This document shows, in pieces, positions 1 to 6,356 of a stretch of 6,808 nucleotides of DNA (position 1 is its first letter; every line of letters starts with the position of its first letter). The translations under genes and the position numbers were made by a program. The notes beneath the pieces are model-generated. The model did no database searches. It saw only the letters and a program-made list of their open reading frames with translations, and was not told the DNA's origin. The DNA lies in the NCBI GenBank assembly GCA_025351555.1, contig JANXVS010000319.1, forward strand, positions 1 to 6,808, in the 5' to 3' direction. The stretch is from Pseudomonadota bacterium (lineage in GTDB: Bacteria > Pseudomonadota > Gammaproteobacteria > Xanthomonadales > Rhodanobacteraceae).

Positions 1-1
1 A

Positions 2-103
2 CTCAACAACAAGATCCGCGTCATTCAGCGTCGCGCCTACGGCCTGCGCGATGAACAGTACCTGCGGCTGAAAATCCTCTCGTGCATGCTGCCTGCGCTC
101 TAA
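2..103 (+). CDS. ISL3-family transposase, C-terminal fragment
   Basis: The frame is open from the window edge to TAA at 101-103 and gives 33 residues. It begins LNNKIRVIQRRAYGLRD and ends in LKILSCMLPAL. This is the typical tail of ISL3 transposases (the N-N-K-I-R/K-V-I-Q-R-x-A-Y-G pattern, then a short hydrophobic end), just after the last part of the DDE catalytic domain. The upstream part is outside the window, so whether the transposase is intact cannot be judged. The reading is confident for the family and says nothing about activity. Confidence 0.78.
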   Translation, partial: LNNKIRVIQRRAYGLRDEQYLRLKILSCMLPAL

Positions 104-121
104 AATCTGCCAAAATTGCCC

Positions 122-141
122 ACTCGATTTCCCGAAGAGCC
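122..141 (-). repeat. outer terminal inverted repeat of the ISL3-like element
   Basis: The 20 bases read outward end in CCCGAAGAGCC. Read inward on the minus strand they begin GGCTCTTCGGGAAATCGAGT. The repeat lies 18 bases after the transposase stop, as expected for an IS end. The exact boundary could be 141 or 142 because a further C follows. The matching left copy is not in the window, so its status as an inverted repeat is inferred. Confidence 0.6.
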
Positions 142-147
142 CAATAA

Positions 148-150
<3 letters not shown>
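142..150. repeat. presumed 8-bp target-site duplication, one copy
   Basis: The bases CAATAATTA directly outside the IS end are the likely target. An 8-bp duplication would be 142-149 or 143-150, depending on where the IS end is drawn. Either version includes some or all of the hemF stop codon (148-150). The second copy would lie beyond the left end of the element, outside the window, so this is unconfirmed. Confidence 0.35.
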
Positions 151-1122
<972 letters not shown>

Positions 1123-1160
1123 CTATCTCCCAGATATGAATTTTCGATGATGTCGCGGCA

Positions 1161-1169
1161 ATGGTAGCA
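1161..1169 (-). promoter_or_regulatory. candidate extended -10 promoter for leader ORF/hemF
   Basis: On the minus strand these bases read TGCTACCAT, a TG-N extended -10 (TACCAT against TATAAT, 4 of 6). No good -35 is visible at 17-18 bp spacing, which extended -10 promoters tolerate. A start site about 7 nt downstream (near 1154) would give a leader of roughly 34 nt before the leader ORF ATG at 1120, enough for its Shine-Dalgarno. This is inferred from sequence only. Confidence 0.35.
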
Positions 1170-1184
1170 GTCTGGCACTCCGCA

Positions 1185-1214
1185 TTGCAGCGCTTCGGCA
1201 CGGGAAACTATACT
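1185..1214 (+). promoter_or_regulatory. candidate sigma-70 promoter of the ketosynthase operon
   Basis: TATACT at 1209-1214 matches the -10 consensus at 5 of 6 positions. A weak -35, TTGCAG at 1185-1190, lies 18 bp upstream. Transcription would start near 1221, so the upstream in-frame ATG at 1161 would not be in this transcript and the GTG at 1233 would be the first usable start. The -35 is poor and no operator is recognised. Confidence 0.4.
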
Positions 1215-1232
1215 GGCGCAGTTGCTGCCGCT

Positions 1233-2444
1233 GTGTCCATCCACTTGCCCTCCCGCATTCCACCGATTGCCGTCACCGCTTTCACCGCCACCTGCGCCGC
1301 CGGGCGTGGCGTGGACGCGTTCGCGCACGCGCTGGCGCTGCGAAAAAGTGGACTTGTGGAAAATGATCTTGGCGCCGCACCGTTGCCGTGCTGGATAGGG
1401 CGCGTCGATGGCCTGGATGAGATCGTCCTGCCAGCGTCATTCACGCACTGGGACTCGCGCAATAATCGCCTCGCCTGGCTGGGTCTGGGTCAGGACGGCT
1501 TTCGCGATCACGCCCTTGCCGCGATCGAACGCTACGGTGCGGCGCGCGTGGCTCTGGTGCTCGGTACCTCGACCACGAGCATCGGCGAAACCGAACGCGC
1601 GTATCGCGAGCTCGATGCCGATGGCCACATGGATGAAGTGCAGCGCGCAAGCCGCGTGCATCAGACCCATTCGCTCGGCGCCTTCGTGCAGGAAGCGCTT
1701 GGCCTCGCCGGTCCGTGCCTGACGATCGCGACGGCGTGTTCGTCCAGCGCGAAAGTGTTCGCCAGCGCCGAGCGTCTGCTGCATGCGGGACTGGCCGATG
1801 CCGCCATCATCGGCGGCGTGGACAGCCTGTGCGGCAGCGTGCTCTACGGCTTCAATTCGCTGGAATTGATATCGCCGCAACCCTGCCGGCCGTTCGATGT
1901 CGAACGTCGCGGCCTATCGCTGGGCGAGGCGGCTGGCTTTGCCCTGCTCGAAAGTATCACTGTGGATAAATCTGCGCTCCGCCTGATCGGCTACGGCGAA
2001 TCGGCCGACGCGCATCACATGTCGGCGCCGCATCCGCTGGGACTTGGCGCGCAGCGCGCGCTTGCCGATGCGCTGGCGCGCGCGGGGTTGGCCCCGGCCG
2101 ACGTCGATTACATCAACCTGCACGGCACCGCGAGCCGGCAAAACGACGAGATCGAGGCGGCGCTGATCGCGCGCACATTCTCGGCGCAGACCCTGGCCAG
2201 CTCGACCAAGGGCTGGAGCGGACATGCGCTGGGCGCGGCTGGCATCGTCGAAGCGGTGGTTGCCTTGCTGGCAATCGAACACGGCTTCGTGCCGGGTACG
2301 CTGAATGCGGAAACGCTCGATCCGGCCTGCGGCCCGCAGATCGTCATCGACAATCACGAACGCCGCGTACATGTGGCACTTTCCAATTCCTTCGGCTTTG
2401 GTGGCAACAATTGCTGTCTCGCGTTTGCGGCGGCGCCGGCATGA
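1233..2444 (+). CDS. beta-ketoacyl-ACP synthase of aryl polyene/xanthomonadin type (ApeO-like)
   Basis: This is a condensing enzyme that would extend an ACP-bound polyene chain with malonyl-ACP units in the cytoplasm. Numbered from GTG 1233 (403 residues), it shows the nucleophile C169 in TIATACSSSAKVF, H297 in NLHGTAS, K326 and H331 in KGWSGHALGAAG, and the C-terminal NSFGFGGNN glycine loop. It therefore has the complete Cys-His-His set of an active KS. The segment WDSRNNRLAWLGLGQDGF is typical of the FabB/F-like KS from aryl polyene clusters. The start is uncertain. The frame is open back to ATG 1161, but homologues begin close to the IAVTAFTAT strand (14-22 in this numbering), and ATG 1161 lies inside the divergent hemF -10. 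GTG 1233 or TTG 1245 fits better, although neither has a clear Shine-Dalgarno. The stop overlaps the next gene as ATGA, and KS:CLF pairs of this type work as heterodimers (established for ApeO:ApeC). An ordinary fatty-acid FabF is less likely. Confidence 0.9.
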   Translation: MSIHLPSRIPPIAVTAFTATCAAGRGVDAFAHALALRKSGLVENDLGAAPLPCWIGRVDGLDEIVLPASFTHWDSRNNRLAWLGLGQDGFRDHALAAIERYGAARVALVLGTSTTSIGETERAYRELDADGHMDEVQRASRVHQTHSLGAFVQEALGLAGPCLTIATACSSSAKVFASAERLLHAGLADAAIIGGVDSLCGSVLYGFNSLELISPQPCRPFDVERRGLSLGEAAGFALLESITVDKSALRLIGYGESADAHHMSAPHPLGLGAQRALADALARAGLAPADVDYINLHGTASRQNDEIEAALIARTFSAQTLASSTKGWSGHALGAAGIVEAVVALLAIEHGFVPGTLNAETLDPACGPQIVIDNHERRVHVALSNSFGFGGNNCCLAFAAAPA

Positions 2445-3253
2445 GCGCGCTGGACATCGTCATCGAGGGTATTGGCGTTTGGTCGGCGGAACTGTCGAAC
2501 TGGGCCGCGAGTTGCGACGTGCTGTGTACCGATGTATTTAGTACAGAAGTGGAGAAAGTTCTAAATGCCACATCGCACCCGGCTCCGAGCCTGCTCGCAC
2601 CGACAGAGCGCCGACGCGCGCCAGACAGCGTGCTGCTCGCGATCGAGGTGGCGCAGCAAGCGTGCAGCATGGCCGGCCGCGATCCGTGCGAGCTGCCGAA
2701 TGTGTTCGCTAGCGCCTATGGCGATCTGGCGATCAACGATTATCTTTGCGCCACCCTGGCGCGTTCGCCGCAAGACGTGTCACCGACGAAATTTCACAAT
2801 TCCGTGCACAACGCGCCCGCCGGGTACTGGTCGATCGCGACCGGCTGCATGGAAAGTTCAACCGCAATCAGCGCCGGCGCGGCAACCTTCGGTGCCGGGC
2901 TGCTGGAAGCGGCGCTGCTGGCGCAGCGGGAATCCCGCGCCGTGCTGTTGGCGGCCTACGATATTGCCGCGGTCGGACCGATCGCCGACATCGTGCCCTG
3001 CCGCACGGCCTTTGGTGTGGCCCTGGTGCTCGCACCGGCGTCGCCACGCGCGGTCGCACACCTGCGCGTGCAGCCGCAACACGCGGCCACCACCGAACTT
3101 GCGTCCGCTGCAGGCGTGTTGCACGCTTGCCATCGTGACAATCCCGCGGCGCGCGGCCTGCCGCTGCTGACGGCACTGGCGCGGCGCGAGCCGCAGACAC
3201 TGATGCTGGCGGCTGGCGCGTGTGTGAATTTACGCATGGAGATTTCGTTTTGA
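2441..3253 (+). CDS. ketosynthase-like chain length factor (ApeC-like)
   Basis: This 270-residue protein matches the short KS-like partner of aryl polyene ketosynthases (N-terminal beta-ketoacyl-synthase-like domain). The hallmark stretch is FHNSVHNAPAGYWSIATG at 118-135, followed by a helix ending AGLLEAALLA. It lacks the C-terminal thiolase half, so it has no catalytic histidines and should act only as a partner that shapes the product cavity and chain length. Oddly, C136 aligns without gaps with the nucleophile of the upstream KS (IATGC against IATAC). The start ATG at 2441 overlaps the KS stop (ATGA), indicating coupled translation and a fixed stoichiometry. In-frame sequence extends further upstream to 2411, but the MSALDIVIEGIGVWS start fits the family. 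Codons 32-42 are unusually AT-rich. Its end overlaps the glycosyltransferase start as TTGA. Confidence 0.87.
   Translation: MSALDIVIEGIGVWSAELSNWAASCDVLCTDVFSTEVEKVLNATSHPAPSLLAPTERRRAPDSVLLAIEVAQQACSMAGRDPCELPNVFASAYGDLAINDYLCATLARSPQDVSPTKFHNSVHNAPAGYWSIATGCMESSTAISAGAATFGAGLLEAALLAQRESRAVLLAAYDIAAVGPIADIVPCRTAFGVALVLAPASPRAVAHLRVQPQHAATTELASAAGVLHACHRDNPAARGLPLLTALARREPQTLMLAAGACVNLRMEISF
3238..3252 (+). promoter_or_regulatory. ribosome binding site and TTG start that fix the glycosyltransferase N-terminus
   Basis: GGAG at 3238-3241 is followed by 8 bases and then TTG at 3250-3252, which overlaps the chain-length-factor stop (3251-3253) as TTGA. This is the best-spaced Shine-Dalgarno in the operon. 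It argues for the TTG start over the in-frame GTG at 3220 and over the ATG at 3289, which has no ribosome binding site and would begin only five residues before the first strand of the fold. Confidence 0.55.
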
Positions 3254-4035
3254 CCCAAGTGAAGGACGCAGCCACTGCGAGCACCACCATGCCGAGCGCG
3301 ATCGTCGTGATTCCGGCACTGAACGAGGAACGCGCGATCCGCGACGTCGTCATCCAGGCGCTGACGCATTGTGCACAAGTGATTGTTGTGGACGACGGCT
3401 CGAATGACCGCACCAGCCAAGTCATCGCCGATTTAGGTGTCGAGTGCATCCGCCACGAGCGGCCGCTGGGCAAAGCACGCGCCTTGGTCGACGGTTTCCG
3501 CCGCGCATTGGAACTGCAGTGTGACGGTGTGCTGACGATGGATGGCGACGGCCAGCACGCCGCCGCCGATCTGCCGCGGCTGCTGGCGGCCGCCGCGCAC
3601 TATCCGCAGCACATCATCATCGGCGCACGCATGCTCTGCCGTGACAATGCGCCGGGCAAGAATCGCGTTGGCCATCAACAGGCCGATTTCTGGGTATCGT
3701 GGGCTTGCGGGCAGCGAGTCGTCGACTCGCAGAGCGGCCAGCGCTACTACCCGCGCGCGGTGATGGAACTGGCGCTGCAATTGCCCAACGACGGCTTCGT
3801 GTTCGAGAGCGAAATCCTGATCGAGGCGGCGCGGCGCGGCATCCGCACAGTATCTGTGCCGATCGAGGCGCGCTACGCCGATGATCGTCGCGCCAGCCAC
3901 TTCAAACCTTTCCGCGATGTCCTGCGCATTACGCGGATGATCGCCTGGCGCCTGGCGCGCGCAGGTTTCATGCCGCGCAACTACTGGCGTGCGCGCAACG
4001 TGCCGCCGATTATTTTCGACCAGGCATCGAACTGA
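3250..4035 (+). CDS. family 2 glycosyltransferase (dolichol-phosphate mannosyltransferase-like)
   Basis: This is a predicted GT-A fold enzyme that transfers a sugar from a nucleotide donor, possibly to a lipid or polyene acceptor. From TTG 3250 the product is 261 residues. The first Rossmann strand with IVVIPALNEE is at 18-27, the nucleotide-binding VVDDGSNDRT at 46-55, and the metal-binding MDGDGQH (DxD-type) at 97-103. The acceptor-side block DSQSGQRYYPR at 159-169 is followed by GFVFESEILIEAARRG (182-197) and VPIEARY, as in DPM1-like GT2 enzymes. No signal peptide or transmembrane helix is visible, so it should act at the cytoplasmic face of the membrane. It overlaps the chain length factor gene by TTGA and is the last gene of the operon. 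Glycosyltransferases occur in aryl polyene and xanthomonadin clusters, which supports a pigment-decorating role, but the sugar and acceptor cannot be read from sequence. Confidence 0.87.
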   Translation: MTQVKDAATASTTMPSAIVVIPALNEERAIRDVVIQALTHCAQVIVVDDGSNDRTSQVIADLGVECIRHERPLGKARALVDGFRRALELQCDGVLTMDGDGQHAAADLPRLLAAAAHYPQHIIIGARMLCRDNAPGKNRVGHQQADFWVSWACGQRVVDSQSGQRYYPRAVMELALQLPNDGFVFESEILIEAARRGIRTVSVPIEARYADDRRASHFKPFRDVLRITRMIAWRLARAGFMPRNYWRARNVPPIIFDQASN

Positions 4036-4041
4036 TTCTCA

Positions 4042-4062
4042 ACGCGCCGATCCTCAGCGCGT
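4042..4062. terminator. small hairpin between convergent genes, possible bidirectional terminator
   Basis: ACGCGC (4042-4047) and GCGCGT (4057-4062) form a perfect 6-bp GC-rich stem around a 9-base loop. It lies just after the glycosyltransferase stop and across the stop codon of the convergent aldehyde dehydrogenase. There is no T-run on either side, so it is not a classical intrinsic terminator, and short GC stems arise easily by chance in this DNA. Confidence 0.2.
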
Positions 4063-5457
4063 CAAGAACTTCACCAGAAAATCGGCAATGCCTCGGTACG
4101 GCGGCCGCATCAGTTTCATGCTGCTCCAGCGCGCCTGATACAGCACGGGTTTCTGTTTGCTGAAGGTCAGAAATCCCTCGCGACCATGGTAGTGGCCCAT
4201 ACCGGACGGGCCGACGCCGCCGAACGGCAGGTGGTTTTGAGCAATATGCATCACGGTCTCGTTGACGCTGACGCCGCCGGCGATGGTGCGCTCGAGCACG
4301 CGCTCGGTGCGCGCCTTGTTCTGGTCGAAATGATAAAGCGCCAGCGGCCGGGGTCGCGCATTGATGTAGTCGATTGCGGCATCGACGGAATCGATCGCGA
4401 CCAGGGGCAGGATCGGGCCGAAGATTTCGTCCTGCATCAGCGCAAGATCTTCGCGCGCATCGAGCACCAGGGTCGGCGGCAGGATGCGTTTGCCGGCATC
4501 GCCCGCGGCCAGTTCGACGATCTGCGCGCCGGCCGCATGCGCCTGGTCGAGATAGCTCTTCAGACGCGAGTATTGAGCATCATTGACGATACTGCTGTAG
4601 TCGGGATTCGCAGCAAGGTTCGCATAACGCCGCGAAATATACTTTTTCATTTCCTCCGCAAAGGCAGGAATCATCGTGCGCGGCAGCAATACATAATCCG
4701 GCGCGATGCAGGTTTGCCCGGCGTTGAGGAACTTGCCCGCGGCGATGCGATCCACCGCCGTCGCCACCGGATAGTCCGGGGCGATGATCACCGGCGACTT
4801 GCCGCCAAGTTCGAGCGTAACCGGCGTCAGGTTCTGCGCGGCGGCGGCCATGACTTTGCGGCCGACCGCAGTCGAGCCGGTGAAGAACAGGTGATCCAGC
4901 GGCAACGCGGCGAACGCGGCAGCGACGTCAGGCCCACCGAGCACGGTGGTGGCGCGATCCTGCGGAAACACTTCGGCGATCAAATCCTTCAGCAGTTGCG
5001 ACGTGCGCGGCGTATGTTCGGACGGCTTGAGCATCACGTGATTGCCCGCGGCAATCGCCACCGCCAGCGGCATCAGCGCCAGATTCACCGGGTAATTCCA
5101 TGGCGCGATCACGCCGACGACGCCGAGCGGTTGATAACGCACTTCGGTGCGCGCCGGGAAGAACAGGCCATCGGCCGCGGCACACTTGGGGCGCATCCAG
5201 CCGCGCAAGTGACGGACTAGATAGTCGATTTCATTGACGACCGTCATGCCGTCGGTCAGCAGCGATTCGTGACGCGAACGCCGGCCGAAATCCGAGCTCA
5301 TCGCGATCGCGAATTCCTCGATCCTGGCCTTGTAGGCGGCACGCAGGCGCTTCAGATCGGCGATGCGCTGGGTATAGTCCGGCGTCTGGCGCTGATGCGC
5401 GGCGCGCAGGCGCGCTAGCAGCCCGTTCAAGTCGATCGGCTTCACGGATATGTCCAT
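4054..5457 (-). CDS. coniferyl-aldehyde-dehydrogenase-type NAD(P)+ aldehyde dehydrogenase
   Basis: This soluble enzyme of the class 3-like ALDH branch oxidises an aldehyde to its acid. Relatives are annotated as coniferyl aldehyde dehydrogenase (CalB), but the substrate here is unproven. From ATG 5457 the product is 467 residues. It has the N121 site in PWNYPVNL, the cofactor-binding FTGSTAVG, catalytic E216 in LELGGKSP, catalytic C250 in NAGQTCIAPDY, EIFGPILP, and the class 3 tail PFGGVGPSGMGHYHGREGF. All key residues are present. An upstream in-frame ATG at 5509-5511 would add 18 residues, but those do not resemble the family, and that ATG is the reverse complement of part of a divergent -10. 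ATG 5457 puts the protein end where homologues begin (LLARLRAAHQRQ near residue 13). The gene converges on the glycosyltransferase with 18 nt between stops, so it is not part of the pigment operon. Confidence 0.92.
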   Translation of the reverse strand: MDISVKPIDLNGLLARLRAAHQRQTPDYTQRIADLKRLRAAYKARIEEFAIAMSSDFGRRSRHESLLTDGMTVVNEIDYLVRHLRGWMRPKCAAADGLFFPARTEVRYQPLGVVGVIAPWNYPVNLALMPLAVAIAAGNHVMLKPSEHTPRTSQLLKDLIAEVFPQDRATTVLGGPDVAAAFAALPLDHLFFTGSTAVGRKVMAAAAQNLTPVTLELGGKSPVIIAPDYPVATAVDRIAAGKFLNAGQTCIAPDYVLLPRTMIPAFAEEMKKYISRRYANLAANPDYSSIVNDAQYSRLKSYLDQAHAAGAQIVELAAGDAGKRILPPTLVLDAREDLALMQDEIFGPILPLVAIDSVDAAIDYINARPRPLALYHFDQNKARTERVLERTIAGGVSVNETVMHIAQNHLPFGGVGPSGMGHYHGREGFLTFSKQKPVLYQARWSSMKLMRPPYRGIADFLVKFLTR

Positions 5458-5463
5458 GAGCCC

Positions 5464-5469
5464 AGTGTA
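5464..5469 (-). promoter_or_regulatory. candidate -10 of the aldehyde dehydrogenase, possibly giving a leaderless mRNA
   Basis: On the minus strand the bases read TACACT followed by GGGCTC and then ATG 5457. TACACT matches TATAAT at 4 of 6 positions. With the usual 6-8 base gap, the transcript would begin at or next to the ATG. This agrees with the lack of a Shine-Dalgarno there. No convincing -35 is visible. Confidence 0.25.
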
Positions 5470-5502
5470 TCGCTCCAGCGCGAGGCTTGCTTGAAGGCGC
5501 AG

Positions 5503-5511
5503 TGCTACCAT
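5503..5511 (+). promoter_or_regulatory. candidate extended -10 promoter of the gamma carbonic anhydrase
   Basis: TGCTACCAT at 5503-5511 is a TG-N extended -10 (TACCAT) identical to the one proposed for hemF. A transcript starting near 5518 would leave about 35 nt before the GTG start at 5553. No good -35 is seen. Support comes mainly from the same 9-mer recurring at the equivalent place in the other divergent region. Confidence 0.35.
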
Positions 5512-5552
5512 GACCCATCCGCGACAACGTCCCCGACAACCGGTTTGCCCTT

Positions 5553-6110
5553 GTGAATATTCGCCACTACCGCGATCAGTTCCCGCGCCTCGGCGCCGGG
5601 GTCTACATCGATCCTGCCGCCGTGCTCATCGGTGATGTCGAACTCGGTGACGACGCCTCGCTGTGGCCATGCACGGTGACGCGCGGCGATGTGAATTTCA
5701 TCCGCATCGGTGCGCGTACGAACATTCAGGACGGTGCCGTGCTGCATGTCACCCATGCCGGCCCGTATACCGGCGACGGTTTTCCGCTGGTGATTGGCGC
5801 GGATGTCACCGTCGGCCACGGCGCGATCCTGCACGCTTGCACGATCGAGGATGCCTGCCTGATCGGCATGCACGCGACCGTGCTCGATGGCGCGCGCGTG
5901 TGCCGTCACGGCATGGTCGGCGCTGGCGCCGTGGTGACACCGGGCAAGATCGTCGGCGAAGGCGAGCTGTGGCTCGGCAATCCGGCGCGCTGCGTGCGCA
6001 AACTGGACGAGAAGCAGGTCGAGCAGCTTTACTACTCGGCGCAACATTATGTGCGCTTGAAGAATGACTATATGGCCGCGTCGACTGTGGCGATCAAGCT
6101 GGCGCGCTAG
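5553..6110 (+). CDS. gamma-class carbonic anhydrase family protein (YrdA-like)
   Basis: This is a left-handed beta-helix protein of the gamma carbonic anhydrase/YrdA-PaaY group, expected to be a cytoplasmic trimer with metal sites between subunits. Its 185 residues match YrdA (184). Hexapeptide repeats run from about residue 18 to 135. The three expected zinc ligands are present: H65 in GAVLHVTH, and H89 and H94 in VGHGAILHAC. The C-terminal helix contains YYSAQHYVRLKNDY, typical of the YrdA group. Activity as a true carbonic anhydrase is not assured, since many short family members are weakly active or inactive. The GTG at 5553 is the only start available, because an in-frame stop lies at 5511-5513 with no other start codon between. 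It has no clear Shine-Dalgarno. The last 17 bases overlap the end of the convergent ykgJ-like gene. Confidence 0.92.
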   Translation: MNIRHYRDQFPRLGAGVYIDPAAVLIGDVELGDDASLWPCTVTRGDVNFIRIGARTNIQDGAVLHVTHAGPYTGDGFPLVIGADVTVGHGAILHACTIEDACLIGMHATVLDGARVCRHGMVGAGAVVTPGKIVGEGELWLGNPARCVRKLDEKQVEQLYYSAQHYVRLKNDYMAASTVAIKLAR

Positions 6111-6351
6111 CGGTTTCCAGTTGCGCGAGATTCCGCAGCGCGTCGTCGCGACTGCTGCCGCACATCGCCAACTGCGGCCGCAATCGCCGGCAGACTTCCG
6201 GACGCTCGGGCTTGCCGAACAATGCACACAAGTTCGCTTCGGTTAATTGTATACAACGCACCCCAGCGGGTTTTCCCCATGGCATTCCGGGAATCGGCGA
6301 CGAGATCGACGGCGCGATGCAGCAGGCGCCGCAGCCGAGACGGCAGTCCAT
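6094..6351 (-). CDS. YkgJ-family cysteine cluster protein
   Basis: This small 85-residue protein belongs to the CxxCxxCC/YkgJ family, thought to bind zinc or iron; its function is unknown. The N-terminal cluster is C3, C7, C10, C11 (CRLGCGACC), followed by C33, C42, C54 and C64, with the family's PxVCRRLRP-like segment around C54. ATG 6349-6351 is chosen because it sits two residues before the first cysteine and 5 nt after the aroE stop, which indicates coupled translation from an aroE transcript. The frame extends upstream through aroE to 6516, but that part is only a shadow of aroE. It overlaps the carbonic anhydrase gene tail-to-tail by 17 bases. It contains locally AT-rich codons, including ATA and TTA, around 6247-6256. 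Confidence 0.85.
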   Translation of the reverse strand: MDCRLGCGACCIAPSISSPIPGMPWGKPAGVRCIQLTEANLCALFGKPERPEVCRRLRPQLAMCGSSRDDALRNLAQLETASAPA

Positions 6352-6356
6352 CGCAG

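Larger units (their letters stand above)
1..142 (+). mobile_element. 3' end of an ISL3-family insertion sequence
   Basis: This segment holds the last codons of an ISL3-type transposase followed by about 40 bases of non-coding end ending in a terminal repeat. Read inward from position 141, the end starts GGCTCTTCGGG, which resembles the GGCTCTT-type ends known for ISL3 elements. The bases just outside (142-150) are AT-rich in a GC-rich neighbourhood, which suits the AT-rich 8-bp targets this family duplicates. The other end and the rest of the element lie left of the window, so the family call rests on the transposase tail and this one end. Confidence 0.75.

Noticed and set aside
1173..1189. 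Sigma-54-like promoter (TGGCAC ... TTGCA) on the plus strand upstream of the ketosynthase
   Set aside because: The GG and GC elements are 13 bases apart instead of the strictly required 12, and no activator site is evident. The sigma-70-like -10 at 1209-1214 is a better candidate.
1161..1232. N-terminal extension of the ketosynthase from ATG 1161
   Set aside because: The added 24 residues do not resemble the family, ATG 1161 coincides with the divergent hemF -10, and the likely KS promoter lies inside this stretch.
4186..5220. Long plus-strand reading frame (344 codons) opposite the aldehyde dehydrogenase
   Set aside because: It is antisense to a gene with all ALDH catalytic motifs. Its translation is Arg/His-rich with no recognisable domain, as expected for the shadow frame of a GC-rich gene.
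5458..5511. N-terminal extension of the aldehyde dehydrogenase from ATG 5511
   Set aside because: The 18 extra residues have no family counterpart, and the stretch carries the candidate promoter elements of both divergent genes.
5505..6227. Minus-strand reading frame of 240 codons opposite the carbonic anhydrase
   Set aside because: It is a shadow of a well-supported beta-helix gene, rich in His/Arg/Ala, and would also run across the ALDH promoter region.
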